NCBI GenBank assembly: GCA_019429275.1
Contig: JAHYJC010000020.1
Location: 1-64,000 of the forward strand
DNA from: Lentimicrobium sp.
Lineage (GTDB): Bacteria > Bacteroidota > Bacteroidia > Bacteroidales > Lentimicrobiaceae
Direction: 5' to 3'
DNA: 64,000 bases
The translations under genes were made by a program, and so were the position numbers. Below are positions 36,081 to 46,035 of this stretch, piece by piece (the first letter of the stretch is position 1; each line of letters begins with the position of its first letter). The notes under the pieces are model-generated. The model made no database searches. It saw nothing but the letters and a program-made list of their open reading frames with translations, and was not told the origin of the DNA.

Positions 36081-37502
36081 TTAGATCACACTCAGCTTCA
36101 ACATATTGGTTTTGCCTGCCTGCCCGATAGGGATACTTGAAACATAAATAATATAATCTCCCTTGTTCACAAATCCACGGGCGATCAGCGATTTTCGCAT
36201 ATCAATCATGGCCGAGTCGGTATTTACAGATTTGGTGAAGTGCGACGCAGTAACACCCCACACCAGACTCAGCGTTTTTAGCAGATGTGGGTTATCGGAA
36301 AATATGAAAATGTCGGCCTGAGTTCGGTGACCTGCAATCCTGAAAGCAGAATAGCCGGTATTTGTCATGGCAATAAGTGCGCGGGCATTCACCTTTCGCG
36401 ACAGATCGCAGGCAGCCATAATGACTGCATCTGAAATCTTTCTGTCATCAAATCCGGAGGGAATTACCTCTTGCCTGTATATTGTTCCGCTGTTTTCGAC
36501 ATCTGAAATGATGCGGTTCATGGTTTCCACCGTCTGAACCGGATAAAGTCCTACTGAAGTTTCTCCGCTAAGCATCAGTGCATCGGCGCCATCCAGCACC
36601 GAGTTGGCCACATCGCTCACTTCTGCGCGGGTAGGCCGCATGCCTGTGATCATGCCTTCCATCATCTGGGTAGCCACAATAATTGGTTTAGAAGCAGCCA
36701 CTGAAAGCCTGATAAACTTCTTTTGTTCAACCGGCACCTGTTCCTGTGGAATTTCAACGCCCAGATCGCCCCGGGCCACCATTATTGCATCGCTGGCTGC
36801 AATAATTGCCGCTGAATGTTTCAATGCCTCCGGCTTTTCAATCTTGGCAATGATGCGGGGTGGATTCAATACCTGATAACTGGCAATACGTTCCCTGAGT
36901 TCCAGAATATCTTCGGCCGACCTAACAAATGACAAGGCCACCCATTGAATATTCTTTGATATGATAAAGTCGAGATCTTTAAGATCCTTTTCGGATAAAC
37001 CTGGAAGGCGCAATCTGGTTTTGGGAAGATTAACCCCTTTGCGCGATGTAAGAATGCCTCCCTGAACCACTGTTGCCTTTACTTCGTCCTTGTGGTTTGA
37101 TGAAACTGCCCTGAGCAATAATTTACCATCATCTATCAATATATCCTCTCCGGGTTGAATATCAAGGGCAAACCCCTGATAATTGACACTGATGCGTCCC
37201 TGTTTACAAATTTCTTTATTGATGGTCAAAGTAATTGCATCGCCCGACACGAGAATCATGGCATCGCCTTCCACTTCACCTGTCCGGATTTTAGGGCCCG
37301 ATAAATCGGCGAGGGTTGCTACATGCATGCCCATTTCTGCATTCAGTCTGTTAATGATGTTAAGAGAGGCTTCGTGAATTTCATGCGACCCGTGCGAAAA
37401 ATTAAGCCTGAAAACATTGACTCCGGCCAGCATAAGATCTCTGATAACGGTTTCGTTGGCACTTGCAGGGCCCAGGGTTGCAATGATCTTTGTTTTTCGC
37501 AT
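36081..37502 (-). CDS. pyk: Pyruvate kinase
   Basis: This 473-residue enzyme has the N-terminal RKTKIIATLGPAS and FRLNFSHG motifs, a B domain, the active-site region IAKIEKPEAL, VARGDLGVEIPQEQVP and MLSGETSVGLYPVQTVETM, and a C-terminal regulatory domain. It transfers phosphate from phosphoenolpyruvate to ADP in glycolysis. Length matches the family. Single gene, convergent with comF. Confidence 0.97.
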   Translation of the reverse strand: MRKTKIIATLGPASANETVIRDLMLAGVNVFRLNFSHGSHEIHEASLNIINRLNAEMGMHVATLADLSGPKIRTGEVEGDAMILVSGDAITLTINKEICKQGRISVNYQGFALDIQPGEDILIDDGKLLLRAVSSNHKDEVKATVVQGGILTSRKGVNLPKTRLRLPGLSEKDLKDLDFIISKNIQWVALSFVRSAEDILELRERIASYQVLNPPRIIAKIEKPEALKHSAAIIAASDAIMVARGDLGVEIPQEQVPVEQKKFIRLSVAASKPIIVATQMMEGMITGMRPTRAEVSDVANSVLDGADALMLSGETSVGLYPVQTVETMNRIISDVENSGTIYRQEVIPSGFDDRKISDAVIMAACDLSRKVNARALIAMTNTGYSAFRIAGHRTQADIFIFSDNPHLLKTLSLVWGVTASHFTKSVNTDSAMIDMRKSLIARGFVNKGDYIIYVSSIPIGQAGKTNMLKLSVI

Positions 37503-37696
37503 CTGCTGTTGATTTATGTTGACTGATGAACGATATAAAAGGAAATTCCGGTTATCAGCGTATTGCCTGGCCTTAAAAAGTTCAGGTTATCTGATATCAA
37601 TCTATTCAAGCAAATCTACATATTTTTCAGGGTAAATTCAATATTGCAATCGATTCCTTTAGTCCGACTATTGGCGATGAATTAAATCTGAAGTGC

Positions 37697-38320
37697 TTAT
37701 TTTCTCCCGAAATCTGCCGGAATCTCTCCCCAGGCTTTGGTGTCCCATTTTAAAACAGGATTATTCCATTGATGCGCATGCAACCAGGCCTCTGCCCTGC
37801 CAAGCAAAATCATAAGTGCTTCATTCGTCTCATTGGGAAGAAGTTTGGTGTTTGCTTTTTTATCTTTCAGCCATTTAAGTGCTGTCTTTGAGTCGGTATA
37901 AACAGGTATATCCAGGTTTCTCTGCTTCAGATAACCCAAACCATGAACGATCGCCAGAAACTCACCAATGTTAACAGTGCCTTCAGGAAAAGGGCCCTGT
38001 TTAAATAACTGTTTCCCTGTTGAAGTTACCACACCGCGATATTCCATAACACCCGGATTGCCCGAACAGGCTGCATCTACCGATATGCTGTCCATGATGG
38101 GAACGTGTCCGGGGTCTGAATTTTTCATCACAGTAACTGATGCCTTCTTAAAGGCAGGAGTACCCGCTGCAAATGCCTTTATGGCCTCTGGTTCTGTGTC
38201 GTAAGATTTAAAACGGGCAGCTTCAAACCCCTTCACTTGCTTTTCACAGGCGCTCCATGACCTGAAAATACCTGTTTCCCTTCCTTGCCAGACTACATAA
38301 AATTTTTGCTTCTTTCCCAT
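37697..38320 (-). CDS. rnhA: Ribonuclease HI with viroplasmin N-terminal domain
   Basis: This 207-residue protein has an N-terminal caulimovirus viroplasmin-like hybrid-binding domain (about 6-50; FYVVWQGRETGIFRSW) and an RNase H domain (78-207) with catalytic acids Asp82 (SVDAACSGNPG), Glu120 (IGEFLAI) and Asp143 (VYTDSKTA). It removes RNA from RNA:DNA hybrids. The enzyme is the type usual in Bacteroidota and some eukaryotes. Confidence 0.92.
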   Translation of the reverse strand: MGKKQKFYVVWQGRETGIFRSWSACEKQVKGFEAARFKSYDTEPEAIKAFAAGTPAFKKASVTVMKNSDPGHVPIMDSISVDAACSGNPGVMEYRGVVTSTGKQLFKQGPFPEGTVNIGEFLAIVHGLGYLKQRNLDIPVYTDSKTALKWLKDKKANTKLLPNETNEALMILLGRAEAWLHAHQWNNPVLKWDTKAWGEIPADFGRK

Positions 38321-38403
38321 GGGTAATTTTTGCTGTTATATGGAAGTGCAAAAGTACAAAGTGATCTTCAATATCTGTATTTTTGTATTTTACGCCTGAA
38401 AAA

Positions 38404-38868
38404 ATGAAAAATTTACTTTATTTTCTCATATTATCAATACTTCTGCTCTCTTCCTGCCGGCCAGGAAGGATTTACCAGGAGTATCACAAATTCGACAATT
38501 ACACCTGGAACCGCTTCGATAAAATAAAATTTGAGATACCAATAGAAGAAGCGGGCACAAGCGGTGATATTGTAATGACCATCAGGCATATAACCCAGTA
38601 TCCGTATTCCAACCTGCCTGTAAATATTATACTCAACACTCCGGGAGGAGAAGAACGTATTCTTGAGAAGGATATAAGAATCAGAGATTACGACGGGAAA
38701 TTCAGGGGCAGTGGAGCCGGCGACTTATGGGATCTTGAAGAAATACTCTGGCCGTCGTTCTATTTTAATGAAACAGGAATTTATTCGATTGAGCTTGAAA
38801 ATCTGATTCCTAAAGTCGGATTGGCCGGGCTTATAGACATTGGTATCTATGTAGAAAAAACGGAATAA
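38404..38868 (+). CDS. gldH: GldH-like gliding motility lipoprotein
   Basis: This 154-residue protein starts at the ATG at 38404. It has a lipoprotein signal (ILLLSSCRPG) and the GldH-family pattern: EYHKFDNYTWNRFDKIKFEI, RHITQYPYSNLPVNI, GSGAGDLWDLEEILW. GldH is required for gliding in Flavobacterium and belongs to the wider T9SS/motility set. Motility here is not implied, since Bacteroidota without gliding also carry it. A TATTTTTG element at 38378-38385 may be its -7. Confidence 0.82.
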   Translation: MKNLLYFLILSILLLSSCRPGRIYQEYHKFDNYTWNRFDKIKFEIPIEEAGTSGDIVMTIRHITQYPYSNLPVNIILNTPGGEERILEKDIRIRDYDGKFRGSGAGDLWDLEEILWPSFYFNETGIYSIELENLIPKVGLAGLIDIGIYVEKTE

Positions 38869-38913
38869 TAATCCGGTAAATTATTAATAATCAGATTGAT
38901 AATATTATTCTTT

Positions 38914-39843
38914 TTATTCTTGGGGAAGTTCGGTCAGCAAGTTCAGGGCTTTTCCCTTATCGATAGCGAGTTGATTTTTCAGAATTTCAAGATTACCGAA
39001 TTTTTTCTCATTCCTGATCCTTCTTATCAGCTCCACGGTAATACTTTCATAGTAAATGTCGCTGTCGAAATCAAAAATATTGGTTTCAATGGTAAGTTTA
39101 TGGGCATTGATGGTCGGCCTCAAGCCTATATTGGTCATGCCATTGAAGATATCGCCCTTGTATGTAACTTTTGATGCATAGACCCCCATGGCGGGAATCA
39201 GCTTGTTGGGTTCTTCGATAAACAGATTGGCTGTTGGATAGCCAATGAGTTTTCCAATTTGGTTTCCCCTGACTACTTTTCCGGTCACACTGTAAGGCCG
39301 TCCGAGCAGTGCTGAGGCCATAACCGCATCGCCTTCCTGTAAAAGCCAGCGTACAACCGAAGAGCTCACATGGTGGTTTCCCAATTCGAGTTCAGGGACT
39401 TCAATTACCCGAAAGCCCAGCTCCTTTCCAAAACGGTAGAGATGCTCTATACTTCCGCTCCGGTTCTGACCAAAACCATGATCATAACCAATAACAATTA
39501 CTGAAGGTATAAAGCGGGCAGCTATCCACCTGATAAAATCAGGGGCACTTTGTGCAGCAAATTCTTTTGTGAAAGGTATTTCGACCAGATGGCTGATGCC
39601 GGAGGATTGCAGGATTTTACGCTTTTCGTCGCGGGTACTCAGAAGATATACATGATTTCCCAAAACCAGCCTGGGGTGAGGATGAAAAGTGATTACCACG
39701 GTTTCACCACCTGTTTCGGAGGCAATTTTTTTCATCTTCTCCAGAATCGACTGGTGGCCGATATGTACTCCATCGAATGTGCCAACCGTAATTACCGGCC
39801 GGTTAAACGTTAGGGGAACTAATAGATCGTTAATGATTTCCAC
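38914..39843 (-). CDS. ribF: Bifunctional riboflavin kinase / FAD synthetase
   Basis: This 309-residue enzyme has an N-terminal nucleotidyltransferase FAD synthetase domain (ITVGTFDGVHIGHQSIL; about 15-180) and a C-terminal flavokinase domain (IGYPTANLF, VYASKVTYKGDIFNGMTNIG; about 185-305). It converts riboflavin to FMN and FAD. It lies 10 bp downstream of asd on the minus strand, so the two may be co-transcribed. No FMN riboswitch is visible. Confidence 0.95.
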   Translation of the reverse strand: MEIINDLLVPLTFNRPVITVGTFDGVHIGHQSILEKMKKIASETGGETVVITFHPHPRLVLGNHVYLLSTRDEKRKILQSSGISHLVEIPFTKEFAAQSAPDFIRWIAARFIPSVIVIGYDHGFGQNRSGSIEHLYRFGKELGFRVIEVPELELGNHHVSSSVVRWLLQEGDAVMASALLGRPYSVTGKVVRGNQIGKLIGYPTANLFIEEPNKLIPAMGVYASKVTYKGDIFNGMTNIGLRPTINAHKLTIETNIFDFDSDIYYESITVELIRRIRNEKKFGNLEILKNQLAIDKGKALNLLTELPQE

Positions 39844-39853
39844 GCTGATTTGG

Positions 39854-40861
39854 TCAGGGATTCAAAAGTTCCTTCTGCATCAAAAGGGCTGCAATCTGTA
39901 TGGCATTGGTGGCGGCTCCTTTCCTGAGGTTGTCGGCAACAATCCAAAGGTTCAGTCCATGTTCAACGGAAAAATCTCTTCTAACCCTACCAACAAAAAC
40001 CTCGTCGCGCCCTTCGGCATACTTTGGCATGGGATAAACCGACTTATCTGTATCGTCCTGAAGGACAACGCCTTTAGATTTTGAAATCAACTTCAAAAGT
40101 TCATCCATTTCATAAGAACTTCCGAATTCGACGTTAACAGATTCAGAATGCCCGCCAAAAACCGGAACCCTGACCACCGTAGCAGTAATCTTAATATCAG
40201 GTGCCTGCATGATCTTATGGGTTTCTTCCTCCAGTTTTATCTCTTCTGTGGTATAACCGTTGGGCAGAAATGTACCGCCATGAGGAAAAATATTCAGGTC
40301 TATCGGATGAGGATATATTCTGCTACCACTCACTCCCTGCCTTTCATTCTCAAGTTGTTTAACAGCTTTTGCACCGGTGCCGGTAACACTCTGATAGGTT
40401 GAAATCACCAGCCGCCTGATGCCATACTTGCTGTGAAGTGGTGCCAGCACAAGAACCATTTGTATGGTGGAACAGTTGGGATTGGCGATGATTTTAGTGG
40501 TTGTGGTGAGGGTGTGGCCATTAATCTCGGGAACCACCAGGGGAACATCTTCGTCCATCCTCCACGCAGATGAATTATCGATAACAAAGCAATTGTCAGC
40601 AGCAAACTGGGGAGCCCACTCTCCGGATGTGATTGAACCGGCAGAAAAGAGCGCCAGATCGGGCTTCTTTTTGAGTGCCTCGGCTGGTGAAAGCACTTTG
40701 TACTTCCGGTTATTGAAGAGTATTTCCTTTCCCTGCGATTTTTCGGACGCTACCGGAATGAATTCGGAAATTGTGGTAAGGGGAATGTATTTGCCTTCTT
40801 CAAGCACCCTCATCATTACACTTCCAACAAGGCCAGTGGCTCCTATCAGGGCTATTTTCAT
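39854..40861 (-). CDS. asd: Aspartate-semialdehyde dehydrogenase
   Basis: This 335-residue protein has NADP-binding GATGLVGSVMM near the N-terminus and the catalytic Cys130 in ANPNCSTIQMV; further motifs include FPHGGTFLPNGYTTEEIK and RVPVFGGHSESVNVEF. It makes aspartate semialdehyde for lysine/diaminopimelate, threonine and methionine. It is upstream of ribF in the same direction. Confidence 0.95.
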   Translation of the reverse strand: MKIALIGATGLVGSVMMRVLEEGKYIPLTTISEFIPVASEKSQGKEILFNNRKYKVLSPAEALKKKPDLALFSAGSITSGEWAPQFAADNCFVIDNSSAWRMDEDVPLVVPEINGHTLTTTTKIIANPNCSTIQMVLVLAPLHSKYGIRRLVISTYQSVTGTGAKAVKQLENERQGVSGSRIYPHPIDLNIFPHGGTFLPNGYTTEEIKLEEETHKIMQAPDIKITATVVRVPVFGGHSESVNVEFGSSYEMDELLKLISKSKGVVLQDDTDKSVYPMPKYAEGRDEVFVGRVRRDFSVEHGLNLWIVADNLRKGAATNAIQIAALLMQKELLNP

Positions 40862-41036
40862 ATAGGTGTTTTTATATCAGGGCTATACTGGTGATGATTT
40901 GAGGTTTTGCCTCTCTTGTAATGAACAGAATACAGGAGGGCAAAATTACAACTATTTTGCTTTATCAAAAGGTAATTTATAACACAACCAAGGGAATACT
41001 TCGCGAAACCTCTTTACCAAATAAAGTAAATTGCTG

Positions 41037-41693
41037 CTATTTCTGCTGAAGTTCAACAAGTATGGCATTGACAATATTTTCAGCACCTTGGGCAATCTGC
41101 GCTATATCCGCATCGAGCATATAGCAGGGAGTGGTAAAAACTGGCCGGTGGGGGTCACGCACTACTTCTCCATGGCTTGCATTGATATGCTTTGCACCTG
41201 TTTTTTCAACAGCCGAAGCAGTACTTTTATCGCTGCCAATGGTAACTTCAACATTACCAAGTATTCTGGCTATGAGCACAGGAGAAATGCAGAGTGCTCC
41301 CACAGGTTTTTGCAGCGAAACCATATCTTTAATGGCCTTTTCAACATCAGCGTTCACGCTACAATCTGGTCCGTCAAAAGCCCATGAACACAAATTTTTC
41401 GCCACACCAAAACCACCGGGAAAGATAAGGGCATCAAAATCCCGCGCTTTAAAGGTGTTAAGATTGCTTATCTTTCCCCGGGCTATCCTGGCCGACTCCA
41501 CAAGCACATTCCGGGTCTCATTCATCTCCTCTCCTGTCAGGTGGTTAATTACATGATGTTGAGAAATATCGGGTGCAAAAATGGTGTAATCAGCGCCATA
41601 TTTCTTTATGGCCAGCAGGGTAAGTGTGGCTTCATGGATTTCAGCTCCGTCGTAAACTCCGTTTCCGGAAAGGACTACTGCAAATTTTTTCAT
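41037..41693 (-). CDS. elbB: ElbB-type glyoxalase / isoprenoid biosynthesis protein
   Basis: This 218-residue DJ-1/PfpI-type class I amidotransferase-like protein has MKKFAVVLSGNGVYDGAEIHEA at the N-terminus, a central LIFPGGFGVAKNLCSWAFDG and LCISPVLIARIL (nucleophile region). ElbB of E. coli is a glyoxalase once linked to early isoprenoid synthesis. It is a stand-alone gene. Confidence 0.9.
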   Translation of the reverse strand: MKKFAVVLSGNGVYDGAEIHEATLTLLAIKKYGADYTIFAPDISQHHVINHLTGEEMNETRNVLVESARIARGKISNLNTFKARDFDALIFPGGFGVAKNLCSWAFDGPDCSVNADVEKAIKDMVSLQKPVGALCISPVLIARILGNVEVTIGSDKSTASAVEKTGAKHINASHGEVVRDPHRPVFTTPCYMLDADIAQIAQGAENIVNAILVELQQK

Positions 41694-42001
41694 GGCGATA
41701 AATATTTTAATGGTTTAATATCAGAACATTTACTGGTTTTCTAATGGTCTGAAATGAATATACCGGATAATCGGGCAATGATTCCTGTGAGGAGAGAACG
41801 GGATTTCTTTGCTTTGTAATACCGGTAGGTTTTGATTGCTTTGTAACCACAAAAATAACGAAAAATTGCCAAAATATTATCTTTACAGGCCATACAAAGG
41901 TTTCAGGAAAACCGGAACCACACTACAATGCTTTCATAATCAAAAGATTTTGAGATAAATTTACTTCGGAAAATCCGGATAATGGTAAACCCTGCCAGAT
42001 T
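41694..42001. other. Intergenic region without a recognised gene
   Basis: About 308 bases separate elbB (start) from the large T9SS gene (end), both on the minus strand. No coding frame or structured RNA is seen. It should hold the elbB promoter; I could not identify a full consensus. Confidence 0.5.
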
Positions 42002-44536
42002 CTATTTAATTATAATTTTAGCTCCGAATTCATGCGCACGACCTATCAAACGAAGCAAAAGTACGCCCGAATAAGCTACAGGTGAAAATTCATTGCGATT
42101 CAGAAACAGGCTGTGGGGGCCGGCTCCGAGATTATATCTTTTGCTGTAGACCTTTGCTCCATGCATATCGAAAAATTCAAGCTGCAAATTATCCATCTCA
42201 CTCAGTTCGAATTGCAACAACACATTTTCTTTCACCGGATTGGGAAAGGTCTTCAGTCCGGTCTGTGGCACCCCGGCTTCATAAACCCCGACCAAAGTAA
42301 TGTAAACTATATTTGATGGCACTGATTCATACTGATCTCTGCCTGAGGTGACAAAATAATAATTATCGTCAAGCGGCGAATGGTCGGTATAGCTAAGATT
42401 ATCTGCAGGGATTTCTGCAAGCAGACTTTCGTTTCGATAAACCCTGAAATGGCTAAAACCATAAATAAATGAAGAATTTACTGACTGATTACTGACCTTG
42501 CCTGGCAAGCCTGTATTTGTTGGAATCGGGTCAGGAATTGCTGGTAACAGGGTAACCTCCCGGCCATTATCCACCAGAAAACCCTGAATGTTCCAGTTGA
42601 TGTTCCATCCAAAATAATCTGACATACTTCGCCAGTCAGCTCCATAGAGCAACATATCTCCCTTAAACGGAATGGCGGGGCCATTGTCGGTCCCGGCCGG
42701 ATATGCCCCACTGGGATTTATTACCCGGTAGCCTATCCAAAGCTCCTGGCTGGCATCAACCTGCACAGGATTATCAAGATTGATGATATTCCATTCATTG
42801 GCAACAGGATTTGAAACTACCTGCTCCATAATCAGATTACCTGCATAATTCTGATTGCCACCCTGCCACACACGCAGGTTAAATTCTGCGTCAGCGCTGG
42901 CAAAAAAGGCTGCGATTCGGGTCAGGAACAATCCTTCGTATGGCAGGAGGTCCTGCGGAGTAAATCGGATAGCGGCATCAAAAATTTCGATGTTGCTTCC
43001 ACCCACCGCATCCGAATTCTGTCCATCATCCCAATGCACCCATGTTCCTTCGGAGGCTGGCTCATCCCACGAAAGCTGCACTGACTGATCAACCACTTCA
43101 CCTGTGAGGTTGAGAGGTGGAAAAAGCAGGGCTTGAAGGATAAAATCCTGATTCAAATTCTGATTGATTAAAAATGCCGGATCAGACCAGGAAATAAATC
43201 CTTCGGCCTTAACCACAACATTATAGGTTCCGGGTAGTAGTTGTATTTCAAAATATCCTTCATCATTAACTTCATAACTCAGGCCGTTCAGTGTGATTAA
43301 GGCATTTCCGATACCCAATCCATCAGAATCTGTAACATATCCTGAAAAAGTAATATTTTCTTCGAGCTGATTAACCGCTTTGACTCCCCATATTTCGTAA
43401 TCGAAAGTGCCATCGTGAGGCCTGAAATAGGCCATATACAGCTGATCGGCATCTGATTGGGGAAATCCGATAATCTGAGGCCAGCTTGCATCTTCGGTAT
43501 TTTGCGAAAAAGGCATCATTTCTGACCAGTTTTGCCCATGATCAACAGAGTATTTAAGATAGGCTTTATCGTTTCCGGTATAGCTGCCATCGCTCCACAC
43601 TGCATAAATTCTGTGATTTCCTGCAAGACTGGCATCTGCCCAGACATCCGGTCGTTCAGAAGCACCCGCATTCGCCGACAAATTGATGGCGGTTTCCCAG
43701 TTGTCGCCCCAATTGTGAGAACGGTAGAGCATGATATCGGTTTGCAGTCCGTCGACTTTTGATGAAACAACGGTATAGATGCTGTTTCCGGCTATTTTTG
43801 TTTTCAATCGGGCATTATAAGCCTGATTATTGCTGATGTTCAAGGGATTGCTCCAGTTCTGGCCAAAATCTTCAGACTTGGTAAAGAAGAGGTCGAGATG
43901 ATCATAACTGCTGCCCGTTTGATCGTTCCACAAAGCAATAATGCGGTTGCCCTGCAAGCCGATGTTACACCACCGCGCACCCTGATTGGTATTTGAGATT
44001 TTCTGTGCAGCAGACCAGCTTTGCCCTGCATTTACTGAAGTCATAACATAGATCTGGTAATCGTAATTGATGTCTCTGTCTTCATAAGCCAGCACCAGGG
44101 TATCGCCCGATGCAGTAATCTGGGGAACCTGTGCACCGCGTATGGAAGAGGTAATCTGAACTTCACTTCCAAAACTCTGCCCGTCGTTTGTGGATTTCAG
44201 CATAAAAATTTCGGAATTAGATGTTGTGTATCGATAATAAAAAACGTACACCATCCCATTTGCGGAAGCAATTACAGGATAATATGCCCCATTGTCAAGG
44301 CTGGAATAGATGGTAATTTTATTGCTCCAGGTCAATCCTGCATTGGTGCTTCTACGGAACATCAGATCGCCCCATTGATCCCATGCCAGATAATAATTTT
44401 CTCCAATGTTGCATATGGAATGATTCTTTGATGGGCCGTATTGATTTGAAAGATTTACCGGGGCATCAAATTGTACCTGGGCAAAGGAGCTCAAAAAGCT
44501 TAAAATACCAATCAAAGAAATTAAAAAATGCTTCAT
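42002..44536 (-). CDS. T9SS-exported sialidase-like beta-propeller protein
   Basis: This 844-residue protein has a signal peptide (about 1-20, ending SFAQ). Residues about 20-395 hold six Asp-box-like motifs (S-x-D/N-x-G-x-x-W/F: STNAGLTW, STNDGQSF, SVNAGQSW, SEDFGQNW, SHNWGDNW, SVDHGQNW) of a sialidase/BNR propeller. A carboxypeptidase regulatory-like domain follows (about 394-470; FSGYVTDSDGLGIGNAL), then Fn3-like stretches and a C-terminal T9SS domain (TFPNPVKENVLLQFELSE). No sialidase catalytic Arg triad or Asp/Tyr is recognisable, so enzymatic function is uncertain. Secretion to the surface is expected. Confidence 0.85.
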   Translation of the reverse strand: MKHFLISLIGILSFLSSFAQVQFDAPVNLSNQYGPSKNHSICNIGENYYLAWDQWGDLMFRRSTNAGLTWSNKITIYSSLDNGAYYPVIASANGMVYVFYYRYTTSNSEIFMLKSTNDGQSFGSEVQITSSIRGAQVPQITASGDTLVLAYEDRDINYDYQIYVMTSVNAGQSWSAAQKISNTNQGARWCNIGLQGNRIIALWNDQTGSSYDHLDLFFTKSEDFGQNWSNPLNISNNQAYNARLKTKIAGNSIYTVVSSKVDGLQTDIMLYRSHNWGDNWETAINLSANAGASERPDVWADASLAGNHRIYAVWSDGSYTGNDKAYLKYSVDHGQNWSEMMPFSQNTEDASWPQIIGFPQSDADQLYMAYFRPHDGTFDYEIWGVKAVNQLEENITFSGYVTDSDGLGIGNALITLNGLSYEVNDEGYFEIQLLPGTYNVVVKAEGFISWSDPAFLINQNLNQDFILQALLFPPLNLTGEVVDQSVQLSWDEPASEGTWVHWDDGQNSDAVGGSNIEIFDAAIRFTPQDLLPYEGLFLTRIAAFFASADAEFNLRVWQGGNQNYAGNLIMEQVVSNPVANEWNIINLDNPVQVDASQELWIGYRVINPSGAYPAGTDNGPAIPFKGDMLLYGADWRSMSDYFGWNINWNIQGFLVDNGREVTLLPAIPDPIPTNTGLPGKVSNQSVNSSFIYGFSHFRVYRNESLLAEIPADNLSYTDHSPLDDNYYFVTSGRDQYESVPSNIVYITLVGVYEAGVPQTGLKTFPNPVKENVLLQFELSEMDNLQLEFFDMHGAKVYSKRYNLGAGPHSLFLNRNEFSPVAYSGVLLLRLIGRAHEFGAKIIIK

Positions 44537-44623
44537 ATAGTTATAGTTTTTAAAAAAACGAAATTAGGTATTAAACTTGTTTTTGCCATGAAAATCTTAT
44601 TTTTATGGTCATAAACCAAAACT

Positions 44624-45298
44624 ATGTGTGGAAGATTTTCTCTAACAACCGAAGAACAACAACTTAATGAATTTTTCAGACTCGCCGGAGGAAAAGCACC
44701 TTATGTACCCAGGTACAACGGTGCTCCTACCCAGCAACTGCCAGTAATTACCGATCAATTGCCCGAACAACTGCAACTGTTCAGGTGGGGTTTGATTCCT
44801 TTCTGGTCGAAACAGGTTCCCCGAAACACGCCCATTATCAATGCCAGAGCAGAGGGCATTACTGAAAAACCCGCTTTCAGGCAGATATTTAAAAACAAGA
44901 GGTGCCTGGTGCCTGCGGATGGTTTTTACGAATGGGTGAGACAAGGCTCAAAGATTCCATACCGGTTTACCATGAAAGATGACTCACTTTTTGCCATGGC
45001 CGGACTTTGGGATAGCTGGAAGGGTGAAAATGAACATGTTATACATTCATTTACCATCATCACAACCGACCCCAACGAGTTGATGAGGCCTATACATGAT
45101 CGCATGCCTGTAATCCTTGACAAAAGCAGTTATGAAACCTGGCTTGGAAAATCAGATGAAGACGCGCTCAAAAGTCTGCTGAAGCCCTACCCTGCCGACA
45201 GTATGAAACTCCACCGGGTGTCGGAAGAGATTAATTCAGTAAAAAATGAAGGGCCTGGTTTACTCATTCCAAAAAGCGAAATGGATCTTTTTTCGTAA
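44624..45298 (+). CDS. SOS response-associated peptidase (SRAP/YedK)
   Basis: This 224-residue SRAP-domain protein starts MCGRFSL: after Met removal, Cys2 is the catalytic residue that crosslinks to abasic sites. Further motifs are RWGLIPFW, NARAEG, RCLVPADGFYEW and the His in MRPIHDRMPVIL. YedK/HMCES proteins protect abasic sites in single-stranded DNA. It is divergent from the T9SS gene upstream. No LexA-like box was seen. Confidence 0.92.
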   Translation: MCGRFSLTTEEQQLNEFFRLAGGKAPYVPRYNGAPTQQLPVITDQLPEQLQLFRWGLIPFWSKQVPRNTPIINARAEGITEKPAFRQIFKNKRCLVPADGFYEWVRQGSKIPYRFTMKDDSLFAMAGLWDSWKGENEHVIHSFTIITTDPNELMRPIHDRMPVILDKSSYETWLGKSDEDALKSLLKPYPADSMKLHRVSEEINSVKNEGPGLLIPKSEMDLFS

Positions 45299-45434
45299 TT
45301 TAGCTATCGGATTGACCGGCCAGAGACAAAATGCCGCTCTGTCTCCCAGCTCTGAATCAATACTAATTTAATAATTTTCTTGATTTTCAGATAATTCGGC
45401 ACAACGTTTGCGCGTTATTATATAAAATTCAGCA

Positions 45435-45962
45435 ATGAGAAAATACCTTGCACTATTATTTGTTTTGGTATTGTTTGCAGCATATGCCTGCAAAAAGTAC
45501 GAGGAATTTCCTCCTGAACCCAAAATCGAATTTATGGATTTCGTTTTGCTGAGAGACGCTCAAGGCATTGATCAGCTTGGTGTGCTCAGGTTTTCATTCA
45601 CCGATGGCGACGGCAACATAGGCTTGTACAATGATGACACTTTACCACCCTTCGATTATAATTTATTTATACGCTATTTTGAACAGAAGAACGGCACATT
45701 TGAAGAGGTTTTTCTCATTACTCCCCGTATAGTTAATGACACTACCATTATATATGATACTGCCAGCTTCAACGGACGCATCCCAATTCTGACTCCTGCG
45801 GGAAAAAACAAATCCATAAGTGGAGAAATTGAAGATACCCTGTTTGTAAACAATCCATTGTCGCCTTTTGACACCATTATGTTTGAAGTGTTTATAAGAG
45901 ACCGTGACCTGAATGAAAGCAATGTTATACAGACGCCACCCATTGTCGTTAAGAAACAATAG
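45435..45962 (+). CDS. Lipoprotein of unknown function
   Basis: This 175-residue protein has a lipoprotein signal (FAAYACKKYE; Cys at 19). The rest is beta-rich with Asp/Asn turns (FTDGDGNIGLYNDD). I do not recognise a family, though lipoproteins with a signal followed by FTDGDGNIG are common in Bacteroidota. It is not obviously linked to neighbouring genes. Confidence 0.7.
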   Translation: MRKYLALLFVLVLFAAYACKKYEEFPPEPKIEFMDFVLLRDAQGIDQLGVLRFSFTDGDGNIGLYNDDTLPPFDYNLFIRYFEQKNGTFEEVFLITPRIVNDTTIIYDTASFNGRIPILTPAGKNKSISGEIEDTLFVNNPLSPFDTIMFEVFIRDRDLNESNVIQTPPIVVKKQ

Positions 45963-46035
45963 CATGATCATTATTTTCTGCAACAACTGTTAAATCGTAT
46001 CTGACCTTCCTGGCTCAGCAAAAACATCTGCCAAT

